Shown: positions 48,110 to 59,020 of the stretch, piece after piece
Layout of the letters: each line of letters begins with the position of its first letter
Position numbering within the stretch: position 1 is the first letter of the stretch
Assembly (NCBI RefSeq): GCF_003473485.1
Contig: NC_053048.1
Location: 50,403,755-50,467,754 of the forward strand
Source of the DNA: Medicago truncatula
Taxonomy: Eukaryota; Streptophyta; Magnoliopsida; Fabales; Fabaceae
Length of the DNA stretch: 64,000 nucleotides
Direction: 5' to 3'
Translations under genes and position numbers: made by a program
The notes under the pieces: model-generated
The model's database searches: none
What the model saw: the letters and a program-made list of their open reading frames with translations, nothing else
Told to the model about the DNA's origin: nothing

Positions 48110-48500
48110 AGTATACTCTACGTTTCTCAATATTTGATTAAAAATAAGAAAGTTAGCTTATAAAGAAATAGACGAACTTTAAAATTGGTAACATTATTAT
48201 TGCTCATTAATTTTCCCTCCTATTTCTCTTTCTATATCAAGGTGAAATCAAATAATTCCTATTCTACTACCTTGAATTTCATTCCCTCAGAGAATTCTCC
48301 TATTCTTCATATCTTAACATATTCTTAATTTCCATGTTAGTTTTTTCATATTTACTCACACTCCATAATATGTTATGTTATGACTTGTTACAAAATAGCA
48401 ACGTTCTTCTAAACGTGATAAAATTGTTTTTCTCGTAGATTTGATTTCAAAAAATAATTGAAAATATTTTTGTGAAGAATAATTGAAAAATAATCAATAA
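48110..48500 (-). promoter_or_regulatory. CesA upstream region, copied elsewhere in window
   Basis: This stretch before the CesA start codon is repeated with divergence at 54716-55140 and 57757-59020. Its distal part (48280-48410, 'ctcagagaat', 'cttcatatcttaaca', 'tactcacactcc') is also found before the divergent CDPK gene (60340-60460) and at 53440-53580. It therefore probably contains the core of the CesA promoter and of an old divergent promoter. No TATA box can be singled out in this AT-rich DNA. Confidence 0.6.
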
Positions 48501-48540
48501 ATGTCAGATTTATTTGTCTACATGTAAAGCGTTTACAATC

Positions 48541-48680
48541 CCCGTGAACTTAGTTTATTTGGTAAGGGATAATGCACAATATGTGCAGAGGTCGGGGTTC
48601 GAATTCCAGACACCCCACTTATTCATCTTTAAGGTGAATTTCTCTAGCCACTAGACTATTTAACAAAAAAAAAAAAAAAC
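48541..48680 (+). mobile_element. tRNA-derived SINE with A tail
   Basis: Box A-like 'cttagtttatttggtaaggg' and box B 'ggtcggggttcgaattcc' are followed by 'tctagccactagactattta' and an A run. 'cgttta' occurs on both sides as a possible target duplication. No cloverleaf or acceptor stem is present. A relative lies at 56625-56755. Confidence 0.7.
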
Positions 48681-49199
48681 GTTTAAAAAAAAAACAATTT
48701 ATAACATGCATATCATTAAATAATAAATTACTATTAAAATAGGGTGTTTAAAGAGATGCTGATTTATATTTGTATTAAATATGTTTGTAATTACTATTGT
48801 TTTTACAATTTTATCCTTTAAAAAAGAGGGTTGGCTTATGTTTTCAACATTCTATTTATTGCTGATTGAAGAAAAAGATGTATAATAAATAAGGGCATGT
48901 TTGTAAAGAAATAATTAATGTAGTTGGAAATAGATAATGAGTCTTATAAAAAGGGACAAAAAAAAATTCTCAAAAAAGGTCTTACAATTAAGGACGGAGG
49001 TAGTATTTAAAGAGATGCTGATTTTGTTTTTTTATGATAAAAAATGCTGAATTTAATGCGGAGAGATGCGTAGAATAATTTGATTTCAAAGTTAATTTTT
49101 CTAAACAAATTAGAAGTTACATTCATTATATTGATTGCCATTAACTCTATAGGTTTAGTTAACTAATGCTCTTTAAATATTCCAAAAGAAAAAATTATT

Positions 49200-50738
49200 A
49201 GCTTAGTTGGATTTTTGGTCCCCTAAGTAAATTGTTGTTTTCATTTTGGTCTCATAACTCATAAAATTAATATTTTGGTCCCTCAGCGTTTGCTCCGTTA
49301 ATCAAAAAGATCCTTGACGGTTAACTTTAACCCTAAATGTCTATGGTGTACCAACCTTAAGAGTGGTCCACCATAAGTCCTATTAATTATTTTAATGTAA
49401 ACTGTTTGATATTTTTTTTAAAGGATGACTATTGGATTACGCAAGTGTATTTTATCTTACGGTAAGTCAACAATAGGTAATTATTTTTCTCTTTCTTCAT
49501 CCCCTTCCTCACTCTTGTTCATCATCTTCAACATCACATTCAACAACACCATCATCATCTTCATCATCTACCCAGAAAAATCCAGAAACATCAACCATCA
49601 ACAACAACAACAACATCAACATCATCACCATGGATTTCTATCAATTCCAAACACCACTAATTCAATTAAAACTCATCTCCATTATCAAACACACAGTCAA
49701 TTTAAGGAAAAAGAAAAAAAAATTCAAAATCCAGTTCCACTTCCAAATCAATAACAACCACAAATTCTCCTTACGTTGAATCCAAAATTTGAATCATGAA
49801 ACACAAAGATGAAAAATCCAAATCAAAATCAATAACCAAATCCAAATCTAGTATTGTCGTACAACAACAAAATGCAAACTCAATATTGTTTAATTTTAAT
49901 TTAAACAAGGGAAAAAAGTCAAATAATGCAATGTAGTTCAGTAAGACGGAAACCAATCCTTCCTCTACAAACAACGGCCACCACCGTTCTCACACAACCA
50001 CTGCGTTGTCAAACAGCAACCGGCGTTTTTCCCCTCTTTAAACACCTCTTCATCTTCTCTTTCTCTTTCCCACTCGAGTCTCTCACATATCTCCCTCCGT
50101 GTTTAACAGAAAATATGGATTTCTGAGTTCGGATCTAGGTATGGAAGAAAGAATAAGGAAAGTTAATATGGGTTTGGGTATGGAAGCTGGAAGCAAGAAT
50201 CTAGATATGGGTATGATTATGGTGGGATAGAAATTCAGTGGTAAGAAAGTAAGAAATAAGAAAAATGTAAGAGGAAGAAGCAAAAAATACCATGATGTAA
50301 TTGATTAGAATTAGAGTGGGGTTCTAGGATTTTTGGTTCGGTGAGAGAAGAAAGGATGGTGGTTTGGTGGGTGAGTTTGGAGAGGATAGTGTGGTGTGGT
50401 TTGGTGCGTGGGTTTGGAGAGATGAGTGGGTTTAGAGAGAGATCTGGAATAAATGATGGTGTTGATGAAGATTAATTATGTTGAAGATGATGAACAAGAA
50501 GAAGAGAGAGGATGATTAGTGAAAAACATTAGGTGCTGACGGTTCACTGTTAAATACAACGGACATGCAATCAAATTGTTAAAATCAAATCAAAAAATTT
50601 AGACATTAAAAGACTAACGGAGGGGACCAAATTGACTAACGGAGCAAAACAAGAGGGACCAAAATGTTGATTTTACGAGTTATGGGACCAATATGAAAAC
50701 AACAAATTACTTAGGGGACCAAAAGTTCAATTAAACCT
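49200..50738. mobile_element. 1.5-kb element with ~100-bp inverted ends
   Basis: The left end 'ttggtcccctaagtaaattg' plus 'ttgttttcattttggtctca' and 'ttttggtccctcagcg' is mirrored at the right end ('caaattacttaggggaccaa', 'gttatgggaccaatatgaaa', 'gagggaccaaaatgttgatt'). An 8-bp repeat 'aaattatt' flanks it (49192-49199, 50739-50746). The interior is purine- or pyrimidine-biased low-complexity DNA with no credible protein. The superfamily is unclear; a Mutator-like element is most likely. Confidence 0.75.
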
Positions 50739-51353
50739 AAATTATTCTATAAAAAAAATAAAATATTTTGATTTTCGATACATTGATTACATAAATTTTC
50801 AAAATATTAAAATTATTCTTTTATGGTGAAAAAAAATTTACAATTTAAATATCTTAAAAGTGTCCAGAATACTTACTTAATAACATTTCCCTAATTTTAT
50901 GTCGTTCTTTCAAGAATGTGGATGAATTATTTTGGTGATTTATCTTTCTCTATTTTATTTTGTATTACAATTTTTAATTTAAATATACTATTTTTGATAA
51001 AAGGAAAAAAAAAAAGGATGAAGTCAAAGGAAAAATAAAAGAATAATTTGATAAAAGAAGACATGTAATTTTTAACTAATTTGGTTGATGAACCAAGTTT
51101 AACGAATAAATTGTCGAATTAAGTCTCAAACTTTATTCAACTGATTCAGTTCATTGTCAGTTCTATTCATAAATAAAGATATTAAAGTCACCGTCGAACG
51201 CTTAATGTGGTACATATTCCAAAAAAGATTTATGTTTTTTTGTTTCTTTCTTTAGAATACAAGATTTATAGTCTTTTACTTTTGGATGATCAATATCTAA
51301 TTTGTAATAATTTCTTCAATTAACAACCAAATATATATATATATATATATATA

Positions 51354-52432
51354 GAAGATGTATCATGTGAGAATGACAACTTTATATGAGAATGTGAGAA
51401 TATATTATCAACCACTGGATTCAAAATGAAGGGCTAAGATTAAAACACTCCGCTAAAGTAATCATGTGACCAATTTTCACATACTCTCTCGTAACTGTTC
51501 AACTATCCAGCACCACCACCGCTTCATCTTTCCAGCAGCTATCACTGATTCACCATTGATGATGCATACGTAAACAAACCTGCTACCCTCTTTTATGATA
51601 CCATCAATCATTTGCTCATCTACATAATGGTGGATTTGTTCTTTATGTTCTTTTCTATCTTCCAGTTCATGATATATCTCATTTTCCAATTTTATGTGAA
51701 CATTTTGTTTTAGATTCCTCTTCAAATATGAATTATATCTCTCATAGTTTATTAATTAAACAAACATCCCTTAAAAAAAATTACAGAGCTTAGAATGTGT
51801 ACCAATCTATGAACAACCCACTTTCTTGTAATTTGTCCATAGATAGGGGAAGTGAATTTCATTTGGAGGAAGATTAAAGTGTGTGGACCATCGCTGCCTT
51901 CATTCATCACACTCTTCACCACCATTAACACACACAAACAGATCTGAATGGTTTTTTACAATTTTTTTTAATTGTAAATAAAGTGGTTTATAGGAAATCT
52001 TTGAGCAACTAATCCTACTAGATATTAATTTGGTACTAAATAATTTTTCGGTTAAGAATTAGGGATTGGCAATTGAAATGGTTCAGAGCTTTGCAATTGA
52101 AACCAGGGATTTCAAAACTAACAAAATCAACAAAGCAGAAATGGAAAAAGAGAGAGAGAAAGAAAGGCAGCGATGGTCACTAGATTGTAAAAACCCAGTT
52201 AAGAATCATGAGATGAAAAGAAGGTTGAGAAAGGATGGTCCCGGTGAGAAGAAGAAGAAACGTAGAGGCAGGTTTGGGAGCTGTGTTAGAACCTGGTGAT
52301 AAAAAGAAGGCAGCGATGGTCCATGTTATGTTTATTTTGGTACATTAAATCTAAGCCTTTCATTTTAATCTAAAGGGTTGACAATGTATTCTCACATTCT
52401 CAAATAAAGAAGTCATTCTCATTAGATATGTC

Positions 52433-52435
<3 letters not shown>
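51354..52435. mobile_element. TIR element bounded by TA microsatellites (a)
   Basis: The ends 'gaagatgtatcatgtgagaa' and, inverted, 'gaggacatatctaatgagaa' agree through 'tgagaatgtgagaata' and 'attaaaatgaa' for about 90 bases. TA dinucleotide runs adjoin both ends (51330-51353 and 52436-52466), so it sits inside a (TA)n tract. Open frames inside (minus 51477-51725, plus 52066-52299, the latter very basic) match no family I recognise and may be captured gene pieces. Confidence 0.75.
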
Positions 52436-52469
<34 letters not shown>

Positions 52470-52492
52470 ATTCCATTGTTTATATTTTTGGA

Positions 52493-52660
52493 GAAATGAT
52501 ATTTGTACAACCACTTTATGACAACTTTCTCTCTCATACTTACATCATATTTTTACTCTCTCTCTTACTTTTTCTCTCTCTCTCCATTGTTTTTTACCAA
52601 TGAAAAGGGAGAAAATGAAGGTTGTCAAATAGGTTGTACCAAATGGTTGTTCAACTATTC
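52493..52660. mobile_element. Small fold-back MITE
   Basis: 'gatatttgtacaaccacttt' followed by 'atgacaact' is mirrored at 52615-52660 ('ggttgtcaaataggttgtac', 'ggttgttcaa'). CT-rich then GA-rich middle. It resembles the MITE at 53244-53441 in its 'gatatttgtaca' start. Confidence 0.55.
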
Positions 52661-53056
52661 ATAAATATATTGAAATTGCAAACTTATATCTCTCTCTATG
52701 TATCTTTTGTTAATAATTTCATGGATAATTTGGTTAACGAAAGTCACATTCAAAGACCAAACTTTCAAAGAAGGCATTCGATAACTAAACTCTCTAACAA
52801 AAAGACATATTCAACAATTAAACTAACTAACAAAAATACATATAAAAAAAAAAAAAAAGGAATTTTATAACTTTAATATCAACTGCATGATTCACAAAGT
52901 GACAAAACAGTTAGTACTACATAAAATAGTACAGAATATGAGATAATAGTATTAGACAAAATATAATTTATTTATTTTTTGGTAGTATGACAAGACATAA
53001 TTTTATCTGTACAAATAAATAACCGGCAAAGCTGGCGGATGAATTCCTGTTAGTAA

Positions 53057-53103
53057 ATTAACAAAATCTGACCTGACCAAAAAAAAAATATTAACAAAAT
53101 CTG
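53057..53103 (+). repeat. Ultra-short A-tailed insertion with paralogous empty site
   Basis: 'attaacaaaatctg' is present twice (53057-53070, 53090-53103) around 'acctgacc' plus an A run. The paralogous copy at 60060-60075 has the word once ('aattacaaaatctgg') and no insert, which is the empty site. Confidence 0.8.
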
Positions 53104-53243
53104 GAACGTCCATTCTATATTTGTCATTCCTCCTTCGTCGTTGGATTTCCTCGTACGCGTTTCTTACTATGTTTTTCACACACATTGACACCTTCAAAAT
53201 TAAAATTAAAATCAAACCATTTATCGTATTTTCTATAATGAAT

Positions 53244-53441
53244 AGTGATATTTGTACATCTATTTGTTACAACTTTTATAATAACTTTGTTTTTCTCTTC
53301 TAAGATTGGTCAAAAACAATGGAGAGAGAAAAAAGAAGAGAGAATAAATACATAAAATTGTTAAAAAATAGTTGACCAATAAAAAGAAAGAAAAAAGAAA
53401 TTGTCACAAAAATTGTATCAAATGATTGTTCAAATATCACT
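53244..53441. mobile_element. 198-bp MITE in the CDPK 5' relic
   Basis: The ends 'agtgatatttgtacat' and 'tgttcaaatatcact' are inverted copies. The paralogous sequence near 60315-60325 runs uninterrupted from 'ccataatg' to 'tttctttct', so this element inserted after the duplication. Confidence 0.7.
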
Positions 53442-53600
53442 ACTCTTTCTTTATCTCCCAAAACTTGGCACTTTTTCATATCTCGACAAATTCTTACTTT
53501 CCATGTTTACTCACACTCCATCATATTGTGAGTTGTCATCATTCATGATCTTAAATAGAAACCCTTTTCCTTATTCTTTTTTCATTATAAACCGTGTTTT

Positions 53601-53662
53601 AGGATGCAAAACGAGATCCTTAAAAAAAAAAAAAAAAAAAAAAAAAAGGATGCAAAATGAGA
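53601..53662 (+). repeat. A-tailed insertion, 16-bp duplication
   Basis: 'aggatgcaaaacgaga' and 'aggatgcaaaatgaga' flank 'tcctt' plus a long A run of about 25. Confidence 0.65.
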
Positions 53663-54184
53663 AATTTATTATTGACATGAAAAATGAATGCCGATCTTGG
53701 ATTAAAACGAGATATAATTTTTCTTTAAAAAAAATAGCATGGGGTATTTGTTTCAAGTTATATTTATAGATTCTTGCGAATAAAATTATAAAAATGTATA
53801 TGCCTATATTTGTTATAAGTTTACTAAATTTTATTCTCGAATATAAAATGTTCATGAGAATAAAAAAGTTTTCCCAAAGAAAATGGTGGGAATAAAGTTC
53901 TCATGGAGATGAGAATAAAATTATGTGTAATTACCTATTATATTTCCTATCTTTAATGTTCTTTAGAATATTATAATGTTAACCAAACATATTTTTCTAA
54001 ATACCTTAAAATAAAATTCCTATCTTTATATTCCGATAAATGTTATTCATAGAAATCAATTTGGTACACTTTAAACAAACAAACCCCATATTTTAATTTC
54101 TCTATAATGATAAAACAAAAAAACAGAAGTTCCATTTTTTTTTTTGGTCAACAGTAGTTCCGTTTTACATGACCTTTTTTTCAA

Positions 54185-54345
54185 CCTCTTTCTTTACGAT
54201 TTTAAGAAGAAGGCAGACCAAACACAATTTAAATTAAACACTTAATAGAAAAAAGTATTTTTTTCCTGCCTCTTTCTTTACGATTTTAAGGAGAAGGCAG
54301 ACCAAACACAATTTAAATTAAACACTTAATAGAAAAATGTTTTTT
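54185..54345. repeat. 84-bp tandem duplication
   Basis: 'cctctttctttacgatttta' with 'aggcagaccaaacacaattt' and 'aaattaaacacttaatagaa' occurs twice at a spacing of 84 bases (54185 and 54269) with only a few differences. Confidence 0.85.
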
Positions 54346-54623
54346 TTTAATAAAGAAAAAAGCTTGTAGTATAAATTATTAACGGTGTTTTTTCTACGAA
54401 ATTATTAACGGTATTTTTTTCACTCTTTTTATTGCGCTTTTGAAAATTATTAACTGTATTTTTTCTATGAAATTTTAATTTGGATTAAAACTAAAAATAT
54501 AAATGTTTGCTGCTTTCAAGTTATAGCAAAACTAATTATCACTATCTATTTCAATGACACCAACAATATAACAAAAAAAAAATCTAATTTTTTTTAATGA
54601 CACAAACAACGATTTTTATTATA

Positions 54624-54715
54624 GAAAAAGTTGTTTAAGGATTTAATTGGGATAATGAAAAAGTGGTAAAGTGAAAAAGTTGTTTAAGGATTTAATTGGG
54701 ATAATGAAAAAGTTG
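54624..54715. repeat. 49-bp tandem duplication
   Basis: 'gaaaaagttgtttaaggatt' followed by 'taattgggataatgaaaaag' begins at 54624 and again at 54673. It immediately precedes the CesA 5' relic. Confidence 0.85.
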
Positions 54716-55140
54716 TTTGCTGCCATTGGTTTTCCGTGAGAAATAATTAGAAACGACGATAAGAGATCAAATAGTACAATCCAAGTAATTCATAACAACA
54801 ACATAGCATCGTAAAACATTTGAAGAAATCATCAAATCAAATTTAAAAAACTTGTTTTACTCACCCTAGCTTCTCCTTGTGACTTACTCGTTTGCTTATA
54901 AAGAAAAAGACGAACTTTAAAATTGGTAACATTATTATTGCTCATTAATTTTCCCTTCTATTTCTCGTCTTATATTAAGGGTGAAATCAAATAATTTCTA
55001 TCCTACTACTTGTTTCATTCCGTCAGAAAATTTTCTCTACTTCATATGTTAAACAGATGTTTAGTTTCCATGTCTACTCACACTCCATAATGTTATGAGT
55101 TGGCACATTAAAAAACTTAAATAGCAACCTTCTTCTAAGA
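54716..55140 (-). pseudogene. CesA 5'-end relic (exon 1, intron 1, upstream)
   Basis: The order matches 47930-48420: the start of exon 2 ('gctgccattggttttcc'), intron 1 ('gagatcaaatagtacaatcc'), the exon 1 donor edge ('actcaccctagcttctcctt') and upstream DNA ('aaaattggtaacattattat'). The start codon is deleted; the remaining exon would read ESQGEAR, closer to Arabidopsis CesA3 than the active gene. The rest of the CesA body is missing. Confidence 0.88.
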
Positions 55141-55354
55141 CGTAGGGTAACCGTTGGAGGAGAAAGGAAAGAGAAGATGTAATATTATCTCCTCGCTCAC
55201 TCTCTATCTCCATGATGTATCCACTTTATGTGAAATTTGGTGCACTTGATTTTTTTTTTGTTTTTTTGCTATGGCCATGCTATTTAGTGATATATGATGG
55301 TGTAAATTGTCTTTTTGTTTGAGAAGAATAACTATTTTTTTAAGCAAAAAATAA

Positions 55355-55355
<1 letters not shown>

Positions 55356-55394
<39 letters not shown>
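55356..55394. repeat. TA microsatellite
   Basis: About 19 TA dinucleotides, directly at the left border of the element at 55395-56421. A second TA run (56422-56447) adjoins the other border. Confidence 0.95.
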
Positions 55395-55396
<2 letters not shown>

Positions 55397-56421
55397 CATA
55401 TCAAGTAAGAGCACTAGTTATTATGAGATATGAGAGGAATAAATATAGACCTTTGGATTAAAATGAAAGGGGGTAGATTAAAAGGTCCACGTGAAGATTC
55501 ACGTGCTAGTCTTTTTATTTCAACGCGCCTCCTAATCTTCTTCTTCTTTGTTCTCTGCTTCTGTCTCACTGATGCAAACCTGATCTGATTTTGCCTGCTC
55601 CCTAATTCATTTGTTTGAAAGCCAAAAATTATGTCGTGAAACAAAGAAGAAAAAAACCAAAAGATTGAAAATCATTTTGTAAATTGGATTCACATTCCAT
55701 TTCTTCAATCTCCCTCAGCTGAAACGTATTTCGCTCATCACATCAGATTCACTATCGGTTGCATGTTAGACAAATCAAATTGATTTCAGTGACTCAAGTT
55801 TTGAATTCTTATAGAGAAATTTCAGTTTCCATTGCTTACGATAGACAAAATAAGAAAACCAATTTGACTTTTCAACTTTATGAAATTTCACTTTCCATTG
55901 CTTTTGTGGTTGTTGTTCGGCCTTTGGGGCTGGTAATGTTTTTTTTTTTCTTTCTTCCCTTACACACTAACGAAGAACAATTGTGAAGAAAGCAACAAAT
56001 CCTAAATTTACAAATTGAGATTTAAGGATCGTGAATGGGGTTGTTGGTTCATGGAGAATCCAAGAGAAACTTATAAATCTTTAACTCAATGATTTGTGCT
56101 TTTACTCAATCAATTTCTTTTACACCTAAAGCTTTCATTATATTTCAATTCCTTGTAAAAGGTGATTCTTATTTTAATTAAAAATTAGATTTGGTGCATC
56201 AAAATTGCTTGCCCAAGATAAAAATCACATTTGAAAGAAAAAAGAAACCCTAACAGGGAGATGAGAAGGCGAGAGAAGAAAGCAAAGTTGGAAATGAAGG
56301 GAATGAAACAAATTATAGGCTGCAATTTTAAAAATGAAGCAACACAATAAAGATGGATTCAAGGGTTGTGATTTAATCCTCTCACCCTCTCATTTAAAAG
56401 GTCCTCTCATTTGAAATGTCC
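55395..56421. mobile_element. TIR element bounded by TA microsatellites (b)
   Basis: The left end 'gacatatcaagtaagagcac' and the inverted right end 'ggacatttcaaatgagagga' resemble each other and the ends of the element at 51354-52435 ('ggacatatctaatgaga'). Further inward 'tggattaaaatgaaa' also recurs in both elements. TA runs adjoin both sides. No transposase or recognisable gene is inside. Confidence 0.7.
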
Positions 56422-56624
56422 TATATATATATATATATATATATATAAGCTTGTAGAAAGTATAAAGTCTCGAAAGTAAGGCAACAAAGAGAAGATGTCA
56501 TTAACAATTGGAGTAGAATTGGCTCTCCATCCGCCAAAAAGAAATTTAGAGTAATACTAAATTTGTTATAAAAGTATATGTTAGTATTTAGAGGAGTAAT
56601 GAAAGAATAGATGAAGACTTGTGA

Positions 56625-56755
56625 GAATAGCTCTCTTATTGGGATATTGCATTGTATATGTAGGGGTTGATGTTCGAACTTAGTAATCCACGTTTATTCA
56701 CCCTAAGAGGTGAATATAATGCCACTGCGCTACTTGACTCAAACAAAAATGACGA
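56625..56755 (+). mobile_element. Degenerate SINE
   Basis: 'ttgggatattgcattgtata' and the box B-like 'ggggttgatgttcgaac' are followed by 'aagaggtgaatataatgcca' and 'ctgcgctacttgactcaaac' with a short A run, matching the layout of the SINE at 48541-48680. Confidence 0.6.
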
Positions 56756-57269
56756 AGGAAAATGAAAGACCAAAAAAATAATTAATTTTGTTGTTTTTTT
56801 GTTTAATTTTAAAGTGGTAACTGATATAATTTATAATTTATTAATAAAATAATAGAATGTTACAAAGATTTATATGGTTATTTAAATAGTTTTATTAAAA
56901 GGATGGTTATTTAAATAGTTATTTGATAGATAATAGATACATAATACATAAATTTAATGGAGGCTAAAATTTGTAATCGCTTTGTATTTCTAACATATAT
57001 AATATTTAATATCTCATGATATGCATGATCAAAAAAGTCATATTTAATATATGAAAAATAAGAAATATATGTATCCTTTGCATGATTTATTATTGTTTCT
57101 TGGAAATAGTTGGTTGTGTTGTTTGTTATTAAAATACACATGACTTCATTCGTCGTGCCTACTTCATGATAATGAGATAAATTTGATTTAGATGTAGGAA
57201 GTTGGTTTGATGGTAATTTGGTGAGTGTGGTGGGTGATTGAAATACTCTAGATGGGATGCCATCCAAAA

Positions 57270-57756
57270 TGTTAAATATTGTTGACGGTGGCGCTCTTAT
57301 CAGAACATTTACAGAATATGAGGTTAAACAAGCTATTTGGTAACAACTTTAAAAGTCTTGGATCAAAAAATGTTAAATTTGGATTCATCAAAGATTTCTA
57401 GGGGATTCTGAAAAATGATTTCTTGTGGTTTGTTAATGAGTTTCATAGAAACGGTAAATTGTTAAAGGGGGTGAATTCTACTTTCATTGTTTTAATCCCA
57501 AAGGTTGAGAGTCCTCAAAATATGTCAGAGTTTCGTCAAATTTCTTTAATAAGGTGTATGTATAAGGTGTTAGCAAAGATATTAGAAAATAGATTGCACG
57601 GTGTTATTAGCCTAGTTATCTTGGGTTCTTAATCCTCTTTAGTCAAAGATAAGCAGATTTTGGATGATATTTTGGTTGCGAATGAAGTGGTTGATGATGC
57701 GTAAGTTAAAAAAATAGTTATTATTGTTTAAAGTTGATTTTGAAAAAGCATGTGAC
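57270..57756 (+). pseudogene. LINE reverse-transcriptase fragment
   Basis: Codons give FHRNGKLLKGVNSTFIVLIP, then KVESPQNMSEFRQISLI, YKVLAKILENRL and, after stops and shifts, KDKQILDDILVANEVVD and KVDFEKACD. These are the first blocks of a plant L1 reverse transcriptase (family pattern FIVLIPK...FRPISL...YK...K.L..RL, then Q..FV..R.I.DG...E, and K.D.EKAYD). The fragment stops abruptly at the border with the CesA relic that follows. Confidence 0.85.
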
Positions 57757-59020
57757 AATAAGAGATCAAATAGTACAATCCAAGTAATTTATTAACAATA
57801 GCATAACATCATAAAACATTTGAAAATCATCAAATCAAATTTAAAAACTTGGTTTTACTCACCCTAGCTTCTTCTTGCGACTCCATAGTACACTCTACTA
57901 GACTTTCTCAGATATCAATAAAAGATCAAATAGTAAAATTAGAATATAGAGTAAATTACACTACCATCCCTTCAAAGATGCTTGAATTACACTTCCCTCA
58001 TCTCTTATGTTAAAATATACATTCTCCTCCTCTTTTATTCAAAACATATTGGAAAATATTTCACTCCTCTCCCTTGAGAGAAGCTTGAATTACATTCCCC
58101 TCCCCTCTTATGTTAAAATCTACGCTTTAGTCCCTCAATATTTTTTTTTATTTATTTCTAATAATCTAGCTAAAAAATAATCTAACACACCTCAAAGAAA
58201 AATAGCATTGTGGGTTCATTTTAATATAATCAAATTTTGAATACATATCTTTCTCAATTTTTTATTCACAATTTCATTAACATATAGTTTTAAACCCTAT
58301 TATAAAATATGAAACAACCCAAAATAAAATTAAAATATGTGAAAAAAAATACTAAAGTTGACTAAGTATGGTTATTTAAAAGTGAATTTTATACTCTAAA
58401 TTATAAAATTAATAACAAAATATTTAAATTTAATTTTCATTGACATTTAGGTTATAAAAAACGAATTTATATTTTTTAAATAGTGAATTAAAATTAATAT
58501 ATAATATAAAAATATTTATTTATGTAAAAATATATTAAAGTGTAGTCCATATTTAATTATTAAGGAATGACATTGTAATTCAAGCATTTTATAGGAGATG
58601 AGAGTATAAATTTTACTTTTCAAGGAAAACGAGTGTATATTTTAATATAAGATAAGAGGGAAATGTAATTCAAACATCTTTGAGGGAAAAGAAATGTAAT
58701 TTACTCTAGAATATATGATTAGAAATAAAAGTTAGTCGTTTGCTTTTAAAGAAAAAGACAGACTCTAAAATTGGTAACTATATTAGTGCTCATTAATGTT
58801 TCCTTCCTATTTCTTGCCTTATGTTAAGGTGAAATCAAATAATTCCTATCCTACTACCTTTGGTTTCATTTCTTCAGAAAATTTCCCTCTACTTCGTATC
58901 TTAAACACTCCTATTTAAGTTCTTGAATGTGCCAAATTGGATGCATATTTTCTCATAGACTTTTATATCAGAAAATAATAATTGAAAAAAACAATTTTGA
59001 ACATTAGTATTGGATGCATA
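57757..59020 (-). pseudogene. Second CesA 5'-end relic, split by a MULE
   Basis: 57757-57945 and 58716-58930 together match intron 1, exon 1 and upstream DNA of CesA. Exon 1 (57863-57886) keeps an ATG and reads MESQEEAR followed by a GT donor. Weaker similarity to 48420-48500 continues to about 59020. Exon 2 and the rest of the gene are absent. A 758-bp element (57949-58706) interrupts the copy. Confidence 0.85.
57949..58706. mobile_element. 758-bp MULE-type element, 9-bp duplication
   Basis: The ends GAGTAAATTACACTACC and GAAATGTAATTTACTC are inverted copies, continuing inward through 'aaagatgcttgaattacact' and 'aagtgtaattcaaacatctt'-like words. The perfect 9-bp repeat 'tagaatata' flanks it (57940-57948, 58707-58715). 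No coding sequence. It inserted into the second CesA 5' relic. Confidence 0.85.

Larger units (their letters stand above)
53000..54135 (+). pseudogene. Relic of CDPK 5' region and first intron
   Basis: 'ataaccggcaaag.tggcgga' followed by 'atctggaacgtccattcta', 'ggatttcctcgtacgcgttt' and 'tttttcacacacatt' matches 59999-60320 before the CDPK gene. 53440-53580 matches 60340-60460. Words in 53600-54135 ('aggatgcaaaa', 'ggattaaaacgagata', 'ttaatttctctataatgata' with 'aaaacagaagtt') resemble CDPK intron 1 (61915-62040). The CDPK coding exon itself is absent. Two insertions not present at 60 kb interrupt the copy: a 19-bp A-tailed stub (53071-53089) and a MITE (53244-53441). Confidence 0.75.

Noticed and set aside
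49425..49754. 109-codon open frame with Asn/His/Gln-rich translation
   Set aside because: It is low-complexity 'aacaacatcatc' DNA inside a TIR element and has no protein family pattern.
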